A stretch of 64,000 nucleotides of DNA from Mucisphaera sp965279675 (GCF_965279675.1 NZ_CBDIIJ010000002.1:992001-1056000), one strand, 5' to 3'; shown: positions 43,202 to 53,258, counted from the first letter of the stretch. Made by a program: numbers and translations. Notes: a model not told the origin generated them from the sequence alone.

Positions 43202-45334
43202 TTACTGGCGTTGGATGGTTGAGGGGCGGTTGGGTTGGTTCTGGTCGAGGTCGGCGGTTTCGGGTGGGACGAAGCCGGGGGGTGCGGGGAAGGCGCGGGC
43301 GAAGTCGATGCCCTGTTGGGCGGCGTGTTCCTGGAGGACGGACTGGAAGCCGGCGTAGGTTGCTTCCCGGAGTTGGACGGGGGTGTTGGCGTAAGCGCGG
43401 GCGCGGTAGATGATGGGGACCGAGGCGTTGCGCATGAAGGCTTCGTAGGACTTGGTGAGCATGACGTTGAAGGGTTCGAGCTGGAGTCGCTGACGGGGGG
43501 CGTTGGGGATCTGGTAGTCGCGTTCCTGCTGGTACCAGCCGTGCATGGTCTGGGCGATCTCGACGGAGCGGGCGAAGATGTCGGGGCGTGATCGGGCGAG
43601 GCCCTGGTTGAGGCCGCGTGCGATTTGGGCGTCGATGAAGGGGACGACGGTTTGGCGCTGGTCTTTGTCGAGCCAGAGCTGGAGCATGACGAATTCTTCG
43701 AGGGCGAGGGTGTAGCGGCCGTCCATGTGGTTGTCGCTGAATTCGCTGCGTGCTTTTTGGTAGTAGTTCTGGGCCTGGTCGACGTCGCCATAGAGGTAGG
43801 AGTAGACGATGGCTTTGTGGAGGAAGTTCTCGTAGCCGGAGGCGAACTGGCTGATGACGCCTTCGCGGTCGAGGTCGACTTCGCCTGAGCGTTCGGAGCC
43901 TTCGTAGACGGCGAGTTCGTAGGGTTCGATGAAGCGTGGGTCGGGGAGTTGGTCGACGGTGCCTGCGAAGGGGTCGTAGGTGACGCGGCCGGAGAACATG
44001 AGGACCTGGAGGCCGTGGATGACCTGGCGGTCGGTGTTGAGGATGTCGTAGCGGTCCTGATCGAAGACGACGCGGGTGCGTTCGATGCCGAGGGCGGCCC
44101 AGTAGATGGCGTGGGCGGCGGGGTGTCGCCAGTCGAGGGGCCCGTACTTTTCGAGGAGGAAGAGCATGAACTGTGGGTCCATGCGGTACTCGTTGACGAG
44201 GGCCTGGGCTCGGAGGTAGGGGACGAGGGCGCGGAGTCCGGGGACGAAGTTGTTGTCGAGCATGAAGCCGAGGGCGACCTGGCGTTCGGGGGAGAGCTGT
44301 CCCTGGTTGGCGAGATCGACGAGGGCCTGGGCGGAGTAGTACTGGGTGAAGATGAGGTTGACGCCGACGGCGCGGAGGAAGTTGGTGTCGGGTTCGATGT
44401 TGTTCTGCGCGAGGATGTCGAGTAGGGGGATGACCTCGGGGCTGTCTTCGGCGAGCATCTCCAGGGGGTCGCGGGTGGAGCGGACGATCTGTTCTTCGGC
44501 GAGTTCGAGGACGCGGTCGAACTGGTCGTCCTGTTCGCGGGCGATGGAGAGGATGTCGGTGCGGACGCGTTGGAGTCGGTCGCGGAGGCGGACGGCTCCG
44601 ATGTCGAGGAGGTCGTCGATGGTGTCTTTGAGTTCGGGGTGATCGTTGGCGAAGCCTTCGAGGATCATGCGGGCTTCGTGGGGGGGTCGGTTGAAGACGA
44701 GGTAGCGGTCGGCGGCCTGGGCGATGGGTCGGATGCGGTTGGCGGCTTCTTCGGCGGTGGCGCCTTCGGTGGGTGCGCCGAGGACTTCCTGCCATTCGCG
44801 GGCCCACTGGAGTTTGTAGTACCAGTTCATGTCATCCGAGAACTGGCCCATCTTGTGGAAGAGGATCCAGGCGAGTTCGCGGTAGAGGCGGATGGCGGTG
44901 GGGTTGTTGGGGATGCCTTTTTCACGGAGGAGTCGGATGCCTTTGGAGACCCAGTCCCATCGTTCCTCGGGGGTTTTGGTGATGACGGAGATGTTGTAGG
45001 CCATGTTCCAGGCCTGGAAGGACCAGACCTGTGGGAAGCGTGGCTGGAGGGTGGTGATGACGCGGGCGAGCTGGTTGGCTTCGTAGAGCTCGCCGTCTCG
45101 TTTCATCATCTCGATGCGGTACCAGGCCCAGTTGGCGAGGATGCCGCGGAAGGAGCCGAGTCCGGCTGCGAGGAGGGTGTAGGTGGCGGGGATGTCGTCG
45201 CCGGTTTCGATGTCGTAGGTGAGGTGGAGGTCGAGTCGTTGGCGGTTGATTGAGGGGGTGATCATGGTCGCGCCGGCGAGGAGTGCGGCGGCGGTGATCA
45301 GGCTGATGAGCTGGATGGTGCGGGTGTTACGCAT
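43202..45334 (-). CDS. membrane-anchored TPR-like protein of the SPFH-ABC cluster
   Basis: A 710-residue protein with one N-terminal membrane helix (IQLISLITAAALLAGATMI) and a long helical, TPR-like outer domain rich in Trp and Tyr (NWAWYRIEMMKRDGELYEAN, RFPQVWSFQAWNMAYNI, YYKLQWAREWQEVLG). The C-terminus is Pro/Asn-rich. No enzyme motif. It is the last of six minus-strand genes, 54 bases after the permease gene, and probably acts with that exporter. Confidence 0.65.
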   Translation of the reverse strand: MRNTRTIQLISLITAAALLAGATMITPSINRQRLDLHLTYDIETGDDIPATYTLLAAGLGSFRGILANWAWYRIEMMKRDGELYEANQLARVITTLQPRFPQVWSFQAWNMAYNISVITKTPEERWDWVSKGIRLLREKGIPNNPTAIRLYRELAWILFHKMGQFSDDMNWYYKLQWAREWQEVLGAPTEGATAEEAANRIRPIAQAADRYLVFNRPPHEARMILEGFANDHPELKDTIDDLLDIGAVRLRDRLQRVRTDILSIAREQDDQFDRVLELAEEQIVRSTRDPLEMLAEDSPEVIPLLDILAQNNIEPDTNFLRAVGVNLIFTQYYSAQALVDLANQGQLSPERQVALGFMLDNNFVPGLRALVPYLRAQALVNEYRMDPQFMLFLLEKYGPLDWRHPAAHAIYWAALGIERTRVVFDQDRYDILNTDRQVIHGLQVLMFSGRVTYDPFAGTVDQLPDPRFIEPYELAVYEGSERSGEVDLDREGVISQFASGYENFLHKAIVYSYLYGDVDQAQNYYQKARSEFSDNHMDGRYTLALEEFVMLQLWLDKDQRQTVVPFIDAQIARGLNQGLARSRPDIFARSVEIAQTMHGWYQQERDYQIPNAPRQRLQLEPFNVMLTKSYEAFMRNASVPIIYRARAYANTPVQLREATYAGFQSVLQEHAAQQGIDFARAFPAPPGFVPPETADLDQNQPNRPSTIQRQ

Positions 45335-45388
45335 GGTGGTCAGATGGAGGGTTTACGATTGTTTCGAGGATAGAGTTCGGTGGTGTGG

Positions 45389-47392
45389 CTAGACGATGAC
45401 CTCGGCGGGTTCGCGTTTGGATAGTAGGAGGTAACCGATGAGGTAGATGACGGCGGTCCAGATGCCTGCGACCCAGAGTAAGGCGCTAAGAACGGTCATC
45501 CAGGAGATGTAGAGGCCTTTGGCGATGGACTCGGTGGCGGTGTATTCATGGAAGGAGGGGACGAGGAGCATGAAAGCTCTGCCGATGCCACGGATGACGA
45601 CTTTGGCGGCGTCGACGATTTCGCCCTGGGTGAGCATGGTGAAGAAGGTGCTGGGGTACCAGGCGATGACTTCGAGGGTGCTGGCGGAGGAGGGTGGTCG
45701 GTCGCCGAACCAGGTGAGGGATTCGTCGAGGAAGGCGGAGCCGGAGGCACCGGCGAAGATGAGTATGGCGAGGAGGCAGGCGACGGGGAAGCCGAGGAAG
45801 GAGGCGGCGGCGAGGCCGGCCATGGCGAGGAAGGCGAGTCGGGTCCAGAGCAGGAGGGAGGCTCGGAAGAAGTTGTTTTCGAAGGTGTCGACACGGTAGA
45901 GGAGTTGCATGCCGTCGGCGGGGTTGAAGCTGATGGAGGGCTGGCCCGGGGTTGAGTTGATGAGTTGGATGCGGAGGACGCCCTGGTCGTCGATGACGGA
46001 GGTGGGGATGTCGAGGACGTGGTGTGTGTCCTCGGAGAGGGTGATGCGGCCGTCGGGGAAGACGCGATCGATATAAGGCCGGTTGTTGAGGCGCATGCGG
46101 AGTTCGACCATGCCGTTGGGGACCTGTCCGGCGGCGTTGGGTTCGATGCGGAGTTGGATGTTGCCGCCTAGGGCTTTGGCTTCGCGGAGGTTGTCGAAGG
46201 TGTAGGTCTGGCTGTTGCGTGGTGCGATGGAGAGCCAGTCGGCGATGGCGATGAGGCGGATCTGCTCGACGGCGGTGGGTGAGAGCCGGTCGATGGGGTC
46301 GTCGAGGTCGCCGTAGGTATCGGGTTGTTCGAGGCGGAGTCGCTGGACCTGCTGGAGGAAGCGTGCGTTGAGTTCGTCGGCGGAGGCCATCTGGGGTTCG
46401 ATGGCGATGCGTGCGGCGAGGACCTGGGTGTCGACGCCTGCGCGGTCGGCGGGGTCGATGGCGCGTTGGGCGGCGACGACGGTGGTGAAGGCGTAGATGC
46501 CTCCCGAGGCGACGGCGACGAGTAGGGCGTTGAGCATGACGATGCCGAGCCATTTGCCGAGGAGGTATTGCCAGCGGGCGACGGGCTTGGTGAGGGTGAG
46601 GAAGATCTGTTTCTGGCTGAACTCGGTGGCGACGGAGCCGACGGCGAGGAAGATGGTGAGGAGGCTGAGTAGGCCGGAGGCGGCGATCATGGACCAGCTG
46701 AGGAAGGAGGCGACGCGGTATTCGAGTCGCTCGGCGGGGTCCATGATGAGGGGGAGGGCGGGGACGAGGAGTAGGAGGAGGATGAGGAAGACGAGGGGGA
46801 CGCGCATGCGGACCGACTCGTCGATGAGGGTTCGGGCGATGCCGAGGATGGGGTGTCCGGGTCGGAGGAGGAATCGGATGAGGCGCATGCCGAGGACGTA
46901 GGCGAGTCCCATGACGTAGACGCCGACGGCGAGGGTGACGCCTGGGATCCAGCCGAAGAGCAGGCAGGCCTGGACGGCGATCCATGTGAGGGCGGCGGAG
47001 CCGACGTAGGCGGTGATGGTGGCGACGAGGTGGAGGTTGCGGAAGTAGAAGCAGGCGGCGGTGAAGATGACGAGTCCGAGGCAGAGGCCGATGAGGCTGA
47101 TGAGGTTGCCGGTTTCGGCGAAGCCCTGGAGTCCGAGGATGAGGGAGGTGAGGGAGCCGGCCCAGGCGACGAGGGTGGCGATGGCGAAGAGGCCGGAGTA
47201 GGTGCCGTAGCTGTCGCGGGGGTGCTTGAGGTAGTTGATGATGAGGACGACGAGTGAGGCAAGGGTGAGAGCGATGCCGACGATGACGCCTGGCAGGAGA
47301 TAGCCAAAGTAGGCGAGACCGAAGACGGCGACGAGGGCCGTGAGGATGAGGCCGACGGCGGCCTGGAGGAGTTGTTCTGGCAGTCGTTTCAC
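45389..47392 (-). CDS. ABC-2 type permease with large outer domain
   Basis: A 667-residue membrane protein. The first 210 residues hold five or six helices. The ABC-2 core follows with FSQKQIFLTLTKPVARWQYLLGKWLG, a motif shared with the divergent permease at 53259. A soluble, beta-rich outer domain (about 300-500) lies before the final helices (LAFLAMAGLAAASFLGFPV). It pairs with the ATPase encoded immediately upstream (22 bases). Start is a GTG at 47392. Confidence 0.8.
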   Translation of the reverse strand: MKRLPEQLLQAAVGLILTALVAVFGLAYFGYLLPGVIVGIALTLASLVVLIINYLKHPRDSYGTYSGLFAIATLVAWAGSLTSLILGLQGFAETGNLISLIGLCLGLVIFTAACFYFRNLHLVATITAYVGSAALTWIAVQACLLFGWIPGVTLAVGVYVMGLAYVLGMRLIRFLLRPGHPILGIARTLIDESVRMRVPLVFLILLLLLVPALPLIMDPAERLEYRVASFLSWSMIAASGLLSLLTIFLAVGSVATEFSQKQIFLTLTKPVARWQYLLGKWLGIVMLNALLVAVASGGIYAFTTVVAAQRAIDPADRAGVDTQVLAARIAIEPQMASADELNARFLQQVQRLRLEQPDTYGDLDDPIDRLSPTAVEQIRLIAIADWLSIAPRNSQTYTFDNLREAKALGGNIQLRIEPNAAGQVPNGMVELRMRLNNRPYIDRVFPDGRITLSEDTHHVLDIPTSVIDDQGVLRIQLINSTPGQPSISFNPADGMQLLYRVDTFENNFFRASLLLWTRLAFLAMAGLAAASFLGFPVACLLAILIFAGASGSAFLDESLTWFGDRPPSSASTLEVIAWYPSTFFTMLTQGEIVDAAKVVIRGIGRAFMLLVPSFHEYTATESIAKGLYISWMTVLSALLWVAGIWTAVIYLIGYLLLSKREPAEVIV

Positions 47393-47414
47393 GGTCGCGC
47401 GTCCTCAGGAAGCC

Positions 47415-48704
47415 TTACGAGGAAGGGCGATCCTGGTTCGGGTTGGGTTTTTCGATCAGGTCGTCGATGAGGGATTCGTCGATGTCGTTGTCGGTGGCCG
47501 GTTTGGCGGTCTGATCGTCGTGTGGCTGAGCTTCGGCTCGGGGTTGTTTGGCGGGCGGGTCGAGTTTTTCGAGGAGGGTGTCGAGGACTTCGGTGGCCTC
47601 TTCCATCTCGGGGTCGGCGGGGGGTGGCGGGGGGACGACCTGGACGCCTTTGGGTTCGGGTGCGGCGACGGGCTCGGGGGGTGTGTCTGGAGTTTTGACG
47701 AGCTGTTCGATCATCGCCTGGGTGTCGTCGGTGTCTTCGTCGGTTTGGCCGGTGGCGAGGAAGCCGGTGATGGCTGCGCCGGAGCGGGCGCCGGAGGTGG
47801 CGAGGCCTTCGCTTTCGGCCTGCTTAACGATGTCGAGGAAGAGTTGTTCGAGGGTGTTGCGTGGCTGTCGGACGGCGTCGATGGCCTTGCCGTGGTGGCG
47901 GAGGGTTTCTTCGAGTGCCTGGATTTCGGCTTCGGAGAGGTGGGCGGTTTCGACGGTGGTTTTGCCGGAGTCTTCGAGGAGCTGGTCGACAGGTCCGTTG
48001 GCCCGGACCTTCCCGCCAAACATGATAGAGACGCGGTCGCAGACGGACTCGACATCGGCGAGGAGGTGCGAGCAGAGGATGACGGTTTTGCCGCGTTCCT
48101 TGAGCTTGAGGAGAACTCGTTTGACGTCGGCGGTGGCGATGGGGTCCATGCCGGTGGTGGGTTCGTCGAGGATGAGGATGTCGGGGTCGTTGACGAGTGC
48201 TTGGGCGAGGCCGATTTTTCGCTGCATGCCCTTGGAGAACTCGCCGACGGGTCGTCGTTCGGCGTGGGTGAGTCCGACGAGTTCGAGGAGGGTGTCGACG
48301 CGGGTTTGTCGCTGGCGTCCGTTGAGGCCGAAGAGTCGGGCGTAGTACTCGAGGGTTTCGCGTGCGGTGAGGAAGCGGTAGAGGTAGGACTCCTCAGGGA
48401 GGTAGCCGATGGATTTTTTGACGGCGACGTCTTCGGGGTGTTTGCCGAGGACGGCGATCTGGCCGGAGCTCGGGCGGAGCAGGCCGAGGATCATCTTGAT
48501 GGTGGTGGATTTGCCGGAGCCGTTGGGTCCGAGGAGACCGAAGACTTCGCCTCGGTAGACGTCGAGGTTGATGGCGTCGACGGCTTTGACGCGGTCGCGG
48601 AGCCAGAAGTCTTTGAAGGTTTTGGAGAGGTCGATGCAGCGGATGACCGCTTCGGCTGCTCGTTGCCCCTGGGCGATATCGGTTTGTGTGGAGGTGGCGG
48701 TCAT
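47415..48704 (-). CDS. ABC transporter ATP-binding protein
   Basis: A 429-residue ATPase. It has Walker A GPNGSGKSTT (about residue 60), the Q-loop region YLPEES, signature FSKGMQRK in place of LSGGQ, Walker B ILILDEPTTGMDP and switch His in ILCSHLLADV. About 130 extra C-terminal residues are acidic and Pro-rich, with predicted disorder and no known domain. It energises the permease encoded next. Nine bases separate it from the HflK-like gene. Confidence 0.92.
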   Translation of the reverse strand: MTATSTQTDIAQGQRAAEAVIRCIDLSKTFKDFWLRDRVKAVDAINLDVYRGEVFGLLGPNGSGKSTTIKMILGLLRPSSGQIAVLGKHPEDVAVKKSIGYLPEESYLYRFLTARETLEYYARLFGLNGRQRQTRVDTLLELVGLTHAERRPVGEFSKGMQRKIGLAQALVNDPDILILDEPTTGMDPIATADVKRVLLKLKERGKTVILCSHLLADVESVCDRVSIMFGGKVRANGPVDQLLEDSGKTTVETAHLSEAEIQALEETLRHHGKAIDAVRQPRNTLEQLFLDIVKQAESEGLATSGARSGAAITGFLATGQTDEDTDDTQAMIEQLVKTPDTPPEPVAAPEPKGVQVVPPPPPADPEMEEATEVLDTLLEKLDPPAKQPRAEAQPHDDQTAKPATDNDIDESLIDDLIEKPNPNQDRPSS

Positions 48705-48710
48705 GGGTTG

Positions 48711-48716
48711 ATCCTA
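48711..48716 (-). promoter_or_regulatory. possible internal leaderless -10 box for the ABC ATPase gene
   Basis: TAGGAT on the minus strand, 6 bases before the ATG. The TAG is also the hflK-like stop codon, so this match may be coincidental. Confidence 0.25.
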
Positions 48717-50039
48717 GCGCACGCCCTGGAACTCGTTGGCCTGGGCGTCGATGGCCTGGATGCGTTGTTCGTCGATGCGTCGCTGGACGTCGGGGTCGCG
48801 GTTGACTTGGATGCGGATCTGTCCTGGGGCGAGGTAGAAGGCTTCGTTGGACTCGCCGGAGAGGATGTCTCGTCGGGCGGCTTCGCGGATGCGGTTTTCG
48901 ACGATGGTGGGGTTGGTGCGGTGCTCGGCGAGGATGGATTCGAAGCGTCGGACTTCGGAGCGGATGGCTTCGACTTCCTGGGTTCGGAAGGTGGCGGCGG
49001 TGTTGATGATGGATCGGACCTCGCCAACGATGGGGAGCCCGCCGAACTCATCGGGGAGCATCTGGTTGGTGAGGGCGGTATCGAGCTGGTCCTGGAGGAG
49101 GTCGACTTCGTCGGTGTCGCCTGCTGTCTGGGCGAACTCGTAGGCCTGGATGAGGTCGAAGAGTCCGTCGGCGCCGGGGCCGGCGGTGTCGCGGAGGATC
49201 TGGGTGGCTTCCTGGCGTGCCTGGTTGATGAGGTTGGCGCGTTCGGACTCGGCGTCGTTGACCTCGCGGTAGGCGGCGAGGACGGAGAGGGGCATGGTGG
49301 TTCGGCTGGCGGCGAGGGTGGTGATCTCGATGCCGGTTTCGAGTTCGGCGAGGGTGTCCTGGGCGATGCGTCGGGCGCGGTTCTGGTTGATGCGTCCGCG
49401 GACGGCGTCGTCGGCGTTGATTTCGGCGACGGCCTGGATGATGGCGGACTCGACGGCGGAGCGGACGAGTTCGTCGGCTTTGTCGGTGTCGCCGACGTTG
49501 GTGACGTAGTGGATGGGGTCGTTGGGTCCGTCGCCTATGCGGTAGCCGATTTCGAACTGTGCGTGGACGATGTTGGCATCGCCTGTGATGAGGGCTCCGT
49601 CACGTTCGGGGTTGAGGGGGCCGGCGCCGGCGGCCATGTCGTCGAGGGTGCGTCCCTGGTTGGCCTCGGTGACCTCGAACCAGAAGGGTTCGTTGATGCT
49701 GATGGTTCGCGGGGCGGTGGGGATCATGATCTTGTCTTCGATCGGGTAGGGCCAGCCGAGGTGCCAGCCGGGTCCGTAGACCTGCTGGCCGGGTTCGCCG
49801 GCGATCTTTCCGAAGAAGAGGCGTACGGCCTTTTGCTGCTCCTGGACCTGGAAGGTGCCGGAGAAGGCGTAGAAGGCGACGAGGATGACCATGATGAAGG
49901 AGAGCAGTCGGAAGGAGACGCGGAGGGCGTCGGCGAGCGACTGCTGCGCGGCGTCTTCTTCCTGGCGGTCCTGGGGGTGTGGCTCGGGCTGGTAGGGGGT
50001 GGCCTCGGGCCCGGGTGTTTTGGGGTGTTCTTCGGTCAT
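48714..50039 (-). CDS. HflK-like SPFH-domain membrane protein
   Basis: A 441-residue SPFH protein. A Pro-rich cytoplasmic N-terminus (about 1-40) precedes one membrane helix (LLSFIMVILVAFYAF). The SPFH domain starts VQEQQKAVRLFFGK and GPGWHLGWPYPIEDKI, as in HflK, followed by coiled coil (RQEATQILRDTAG, EVRRFESILAEHRT). HflK with HflC forms a large membrane cage around FtsH in E. coli. No ftsH is in the window. The start follows a GAGGAGCAGCAG Shine-Dalgarno and is 3 bases after hflC. Confidence 0.88.
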   Translation of the reverse strand: MTEEHPKTPGPEATPYQPEPHPQDRQEEDAAQQSLADALRVSFRLLSFIMVILVAFYAFSGTFQVQEQQKAVRLFFGKIAGEPGQQVYGPGWHLGWPYPIEDKIMIPTAPRTISINEPFWFEVTEANQGRTLDDMAAGAGPLNPERDGALITGDANIVHAQFEIGYRIGDGPNDPIHYVTNVGDTDKADELVRSAVESAIIQAVAEINADDAVRGRINQNRARRIAQDTLAELETGIEITTLAASRTTMPLSVLAAYREVNDAESERANLINQARQEATQILRDTAGPGADGLFDLIQAYEFAQTAGDTDEVDLLQDQLDTALTNQMLPDEFGGLPIVGEVRSIINTAATFRTQEVEAIRSEVRRFESILAEHRTNPTIVENRIREAARRDILSGESNEAFYLAPGQIRIQVNRDPDVQRRIDEQRIQAIDAQANEFQGVR

Positions 50040-50042
50040 GGT

Positions 50043-50942
50043 TTACTGCTGCTCCTCGGCGTTGAGGAGTGAGCTGGCGCCGAGTTGTTCGGCGTTGAGG
50101 AGGAACTTGGTGTTGTTGGCAAGGATCTCGCGGAGGGATTCCATGGTGTTGAGGAAGATGGCGAGTTCTTCGTTCTGGGCGAAGGCTTCGTAGTAGGAGG
50201 CGGCTTCCTGGAGGCCTTCGGAGCGGATGCCCTCGGCGCGTCGCTGGGCGAAGGCGAGGATGCGGTCGCGTGCTGACTCGGCGTCGGAGCGGATGGTGGA
50301 GGCGCGGGCACGGCCTTCGGCGCGGGCTTTCTCGGCGAGTGCCTGGCGGGTGGTGCGCATGCGCTCGAAGACTTTTTCGGTGGTTGACTCGGGGAGGGTG
50401 AGGCGTCGGAAGGAGACGCGTTCGATGGCGATGCCGTAGTCGAGTCCGGCGAGTTTGTTGCGGAGTTCCTGGGCGGCGGCGTCCTCGATCTCGCCGAGGG
50501 CGAGTTGTGCGGGGTCGTTGTTCACGAGCTGGTCGAAGCGGTACTGGCTGACGACGGCGGTGAGCTCGCGGATGAGAGGGTTGAGCTGTTCTTCGGCCTG
50601 CTCGACGGTGCGGAGGCTGCGGAAGAAGGCGAGGGGGTCTTCGATGCGCCAGACGAGGTCGGTCTTGACGATGACGGCGTAGCCATCGGCGGTCTGGAAC
50701 TCTTCGAGCTGGTCTTCGAGGACCTGGAGCTTGGTGGAGAACTTGTAGACGCGGTTGACGGGGATGGGCCACTTGAAGCGGATGCCGGGGTCGCGGACGA
50801 CGTCGTTTTCCTCATCGACAACGCGGTCGAAGAAGGTGACTACGGCGACTTCGTCGTAGCGGACGGAGTAGCTGAAGGTGTAGATCAGCAGCACGATGAC
50901 GACGACTGCGGCGATGATGATGGTGTTGAGGTGTTTGGTCAT
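50043..50942 (-). CDS. HflC-like SPFH-domain membrane protein
   Basis: A 299-residue SPFH protein with an N-terminal membrane helix (TIIIAAVVVIVLLIYTF). HflC features are DEVAVVTFFDRV, DPGIRFKWPIPVNRVYKF, DGYAVIVKTDLVWRIEDP and the C-terminal RAEGRARASTIRSDAE and RAEGIRSEGLQEAASYYEAF helices. It should assemble with the HflK-like protein encoded 3 bases downstream. It lies 51 bases after the larger SPFH gene. Confidence 0.9.
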   Translation of the reverse strand: MTKHLNTIIIAAVVVIVLLIYTFSYSVRYDEVAVVTFFDRVVDEENDVVRDPGIRFKWPIPVNRVYKFSTKLQVLEDQLEEFQTADGYAVIVKTDLVWRIEDPLAFFRSLRTVEQAEEQLNPLIRELTAVVSQYRFDQLVNNDPAQLALGEIEDAAAQELRNKLAGLDYGIAIERVSFRRLTLPESTTEKVFERMRTTRQALAEKARAEGRARASTIRSDAESARDRILAFAQRRAEGIRSEGLQEAASYYEAFAQNEELAIFLNTMESLREILANNTKFLLNAEQLGASSLLNAEEQQ

Positions 50943-50993
50943 GGCTGTTTGTTTTGCTCTTTGGCTATGTGGCTTTAGAGATAATGGATTGGT

Positions 50994-53063
50994 TTAGTTG
51001 CCCAGGATGGATTCGAGCCCTGTGCGGGTTTCCTGGAGGTCGAGTTGGATGACGCGTGCGTTGGCTTCTGCCTCGGCATCGGGGTCGGTAAGGACGATCT
51101 TGGGTCGGTCCTGGAGGGACTCGGTGAGTGCTTCGTAGTAGCGGCGGGCTTTGAAGTAGTCGGGGGCCCGGGAGTAGGCTTCGAGTTCAGCGGGGAACTG
51201 CTCGGCCTTGGCGCGTTCTTCGATGGCGTATTGCCAGCGGAAAGCGCGGGCTTGAGCGATGCGTTGGGCGGCTTCGCCGCCGGCTTCGGAGACGAGTTGT
51301 TCGATAAGTGCTTCCTGAAGGGCGATCTCGGGGCCGAGGTTGGCGCCGTTGGCGGCCTGGAGGCGGAGGGATTCGAGCTCGGCAATGGCTTCGCTGATTT
51401 CGAGGGCCTGCTCACGGGAGCCGGCGACTTCGGCGAGGGTGGTGATGGCGTCGCGGTTGGCGCGGTTGACCTCGGAGAGGCTTTCCTGGAGGGCGTCGAT
51501 CTGGTCGTGGAAGCTCTGGGCGACTTCACCCTTTTGTGGTGGGTGCATGCTGATGATGGAGACGGAAAGGACCTCGACGCCAAGCCCTGAGGCTTCGGCT
51601 TCGGACTGGATGCTGCCTCGGAGTCTTCTGGAGGATTCGATGCGGTCGGCACGTAGGAGGTCGTCGATCTGGCGGGTGGCGAAGTACTGGTTCATCTGCC
51701 GGCTCGAGATCGCTGTAAAGAGGCGGTCGGGGTCATCGGCGGAGGTGATGAAATCGAGCAGGCCGTCGTTGGGGTTGATGCGGTATTTGACGATCACATC
51801 GCCGCCGATGAGCTCGCCGGCTGCGACGTCTTCGCTTTCGGGTTGATCGGGGAAGCGGGAGGGCGCCGTAACCAGGAAGTCTTCATCACCCATGATGTGG
51901 TCGTTGGTCCAGAGTATGGCGGCGTCCTCGATGCGTTCGTAGCCCTCGGCGGAGCCGATGCGTAGGGCGTTGACGCGGTAGACGTCGTAGCGGTCGATGG
52001 TGCTGATGGGCCAGGGGGCTTTGAAGTGGAGGCCGGCGTTGAGGACGCCGCGGTCGCGGTCGAGGGCGCCGAAGGTGATGATGACGGCCTGCTGGTGGGG
52101 CTGGACGACGACGATGCTGGTCATGGCGAGGAGGACGGCGATGCCGGTGAGGAACATCGGCGTGACGAGGCGCATGACCTGCTGATAGGCCTGGGATCGG
52201 GAGAGGTCGAAGCCGAACTGGTAGGCGATGGTTTCGGAGACGATCTTGCCGATGGACTCGGGGCTGGACATCCAGCCGAGAAGTCGGGAGTCGAAGCCGG
52301 GGCGGCGGAACTGTCCGGGGCGCTTGGGCTGGTAGAGGGCGAGGGTGAGGTTGGCGACCATCTCCAGGCCGACGAGGGTGGTGATGGCGGGGATGGCGAG
52401 AGCGAGCCATTCGAAGGCGGGTTCGAGGCCGAGGAGGTGGGCGACGGCGGCGATGATGGCGAGGATCGTCAGGAAGACGATGCCCATGAGAGCGCTGGCG
52501 CCGCCTCGGAGTGCCTGGTACTCGTCGGTGCGGGTCATGCCGGATAGGAATCGGCCGACGAGGAAGGTGATGAAGGCAATGGTGGCGAGGAGGATGATGA
52601 GGAGCCCGCTGTGGACATCGGGTCGGATCCAGGGCTCGATGGCGTCGTTGGCGACGCGGAGGTAGTGGTTGTAGAGGAGTGCCGGCCCGACGATGAGCAT
52701 GAGGCTGGCGGTGAAGATTGATGCGATCGTCAGGCCCCATTTGTTGAGCCAGTCGAGACGCTGTCGGGCGAGTTGGAGGTTTGCGCCGGCCTCTTCGAAG
52801 AGTGCGGCGGCGCGGACATCGGCGCGGGAGAGGCGTTCTGCTTCGAGGGCCTCTTCCTGTTCCAGACGCTGCTGGTAGAAGAGGAGTATGAGGGTGATCC
52901 AGATGGGTAGGCCGGTGGCGGCGTGCCAGGTGAGGGCGGTGATGGCGCCGGCCTGGGCGTAGAGGCCGAGGAGGCCGAAGGCGGCGAAAAGGGCTGCCTG
53001 GGTGCAGAGGCCTGTGATGGCGGCGTTGGTGGCGCGTCGGTAGGTCAGTGCGTCTTTAGCCAT
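50994..53063 (-). CDS. multi-helix SPFH (HflK-like) protein
   Basis: A 689-residue protein joining a polytopic N-terminal half to an SPFH domain. About six to seven membrane helices occupy residues 1-330 (AALFAAFGLLGLYAQAGA, IFTASLMLIVGPALLY, LLIILLATIAFITFLVG, others). A final helix (FLTGIAVLLAMTSIVV) leads into VVQPHQQAVIITFGALD and LNAGLHFKAPWPISTIDRYDV of an SPFH domain. Long coiled coils follow (about 510-640). The N-terminal membrane half is unlike E. coli HflK. First gene of the six-gene minus-strand cluster; initiation is at ATG 53063. Confidence 0.85.
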   Translation of the reverse strand: MAKDALTYRRATNAAITGLCTQAALFAAFGLLGLYAQAGAITALTWHAATGLPIWITLILLFYQQRLEQEEALEAERLSRADVRAAALFEEAGANLQLARQRLDWLNKWGLTIASIFTASLMLIVGPALLYNHYLRVANDAIEPWIRPDVHSGLLIILLATIAFITFLVGRFLSGMTRTDEYQALRGGASALMGIVFLTILAIIAAVAHLLGLEPAFEWLALAIPAITTLVGLEMVANLTLALYQPKRPGQFRRPGFDSRLLGWMSSPESIGKIVSETIAYQFGFDLSRSQAYQQVMRLVTPMFLTGIAVLLAMTSIVVVQPHQQAVIITFGALDRDRGVLNAGLHFKAPWPISTIDRYDVYRVNALRIGSAEGYERIEDAAILWTNDHIMGDEDFLVTAPSRFPDQPESEDVAAGELIGGDVIVKYRINPNDGLLDFITSADDPDRLFTAISSRQMNQYFATRQIDDLLRADRIESSRRLRGSIQSEAEASGLGVEVLSVSIISMHPPQKGEVAQSFHDQIDALQESLSEVNRANRDAITTLAEVAGSREQALEISEAIAELESLRLQAANGANLGPEIALQEALIEQLVSEAGGEAAQRIAQARAFRWQYAIEERAKAEQFPAELEAYSRAPDYFKARRYYEALTESLQDRPKIVLTDPDAEAEANARVIQLDLQETRTGLESILGN

Positions 53064-53258
53064 GATCTTTTGGACGATCCTTGTGGGCGTCGGGTTCGGT
53101 CCTGGTTGCCGGCGGGCGATTTTGTCGTTTTGGGTGTCGGTTGCTGGCGGGGATTGTAGTCTCCGCGGCGATGGATGCCGAGCTAAGTCGTTGCGATGCG
53201 TATGATAGTCGCGAAGTGCGGGTTGTCTCTGGTGGTTTAGACCCGGAAGGGCCTCTTG

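Noticed and set aside
42567..44807. 746-codon minus-strand frame
   Set aside because: Pro/Arg-rich shadow overlapping the rhomboid gene and the TPR-like gene in another frame.
47340..50072. 910-codon plus-strand frame rich in Gly, Asp and Val
   Set aside because: Antisense to the ABC ATPase and HflK-like genes; the composition follows the G-rich plus strand.
53178..53206. TATGAT box before the divergent ABC permease gene
   Set aside because: No acceptable -35 element, and the start codon lies 50 bases away behind a Shine-Dalgarno.
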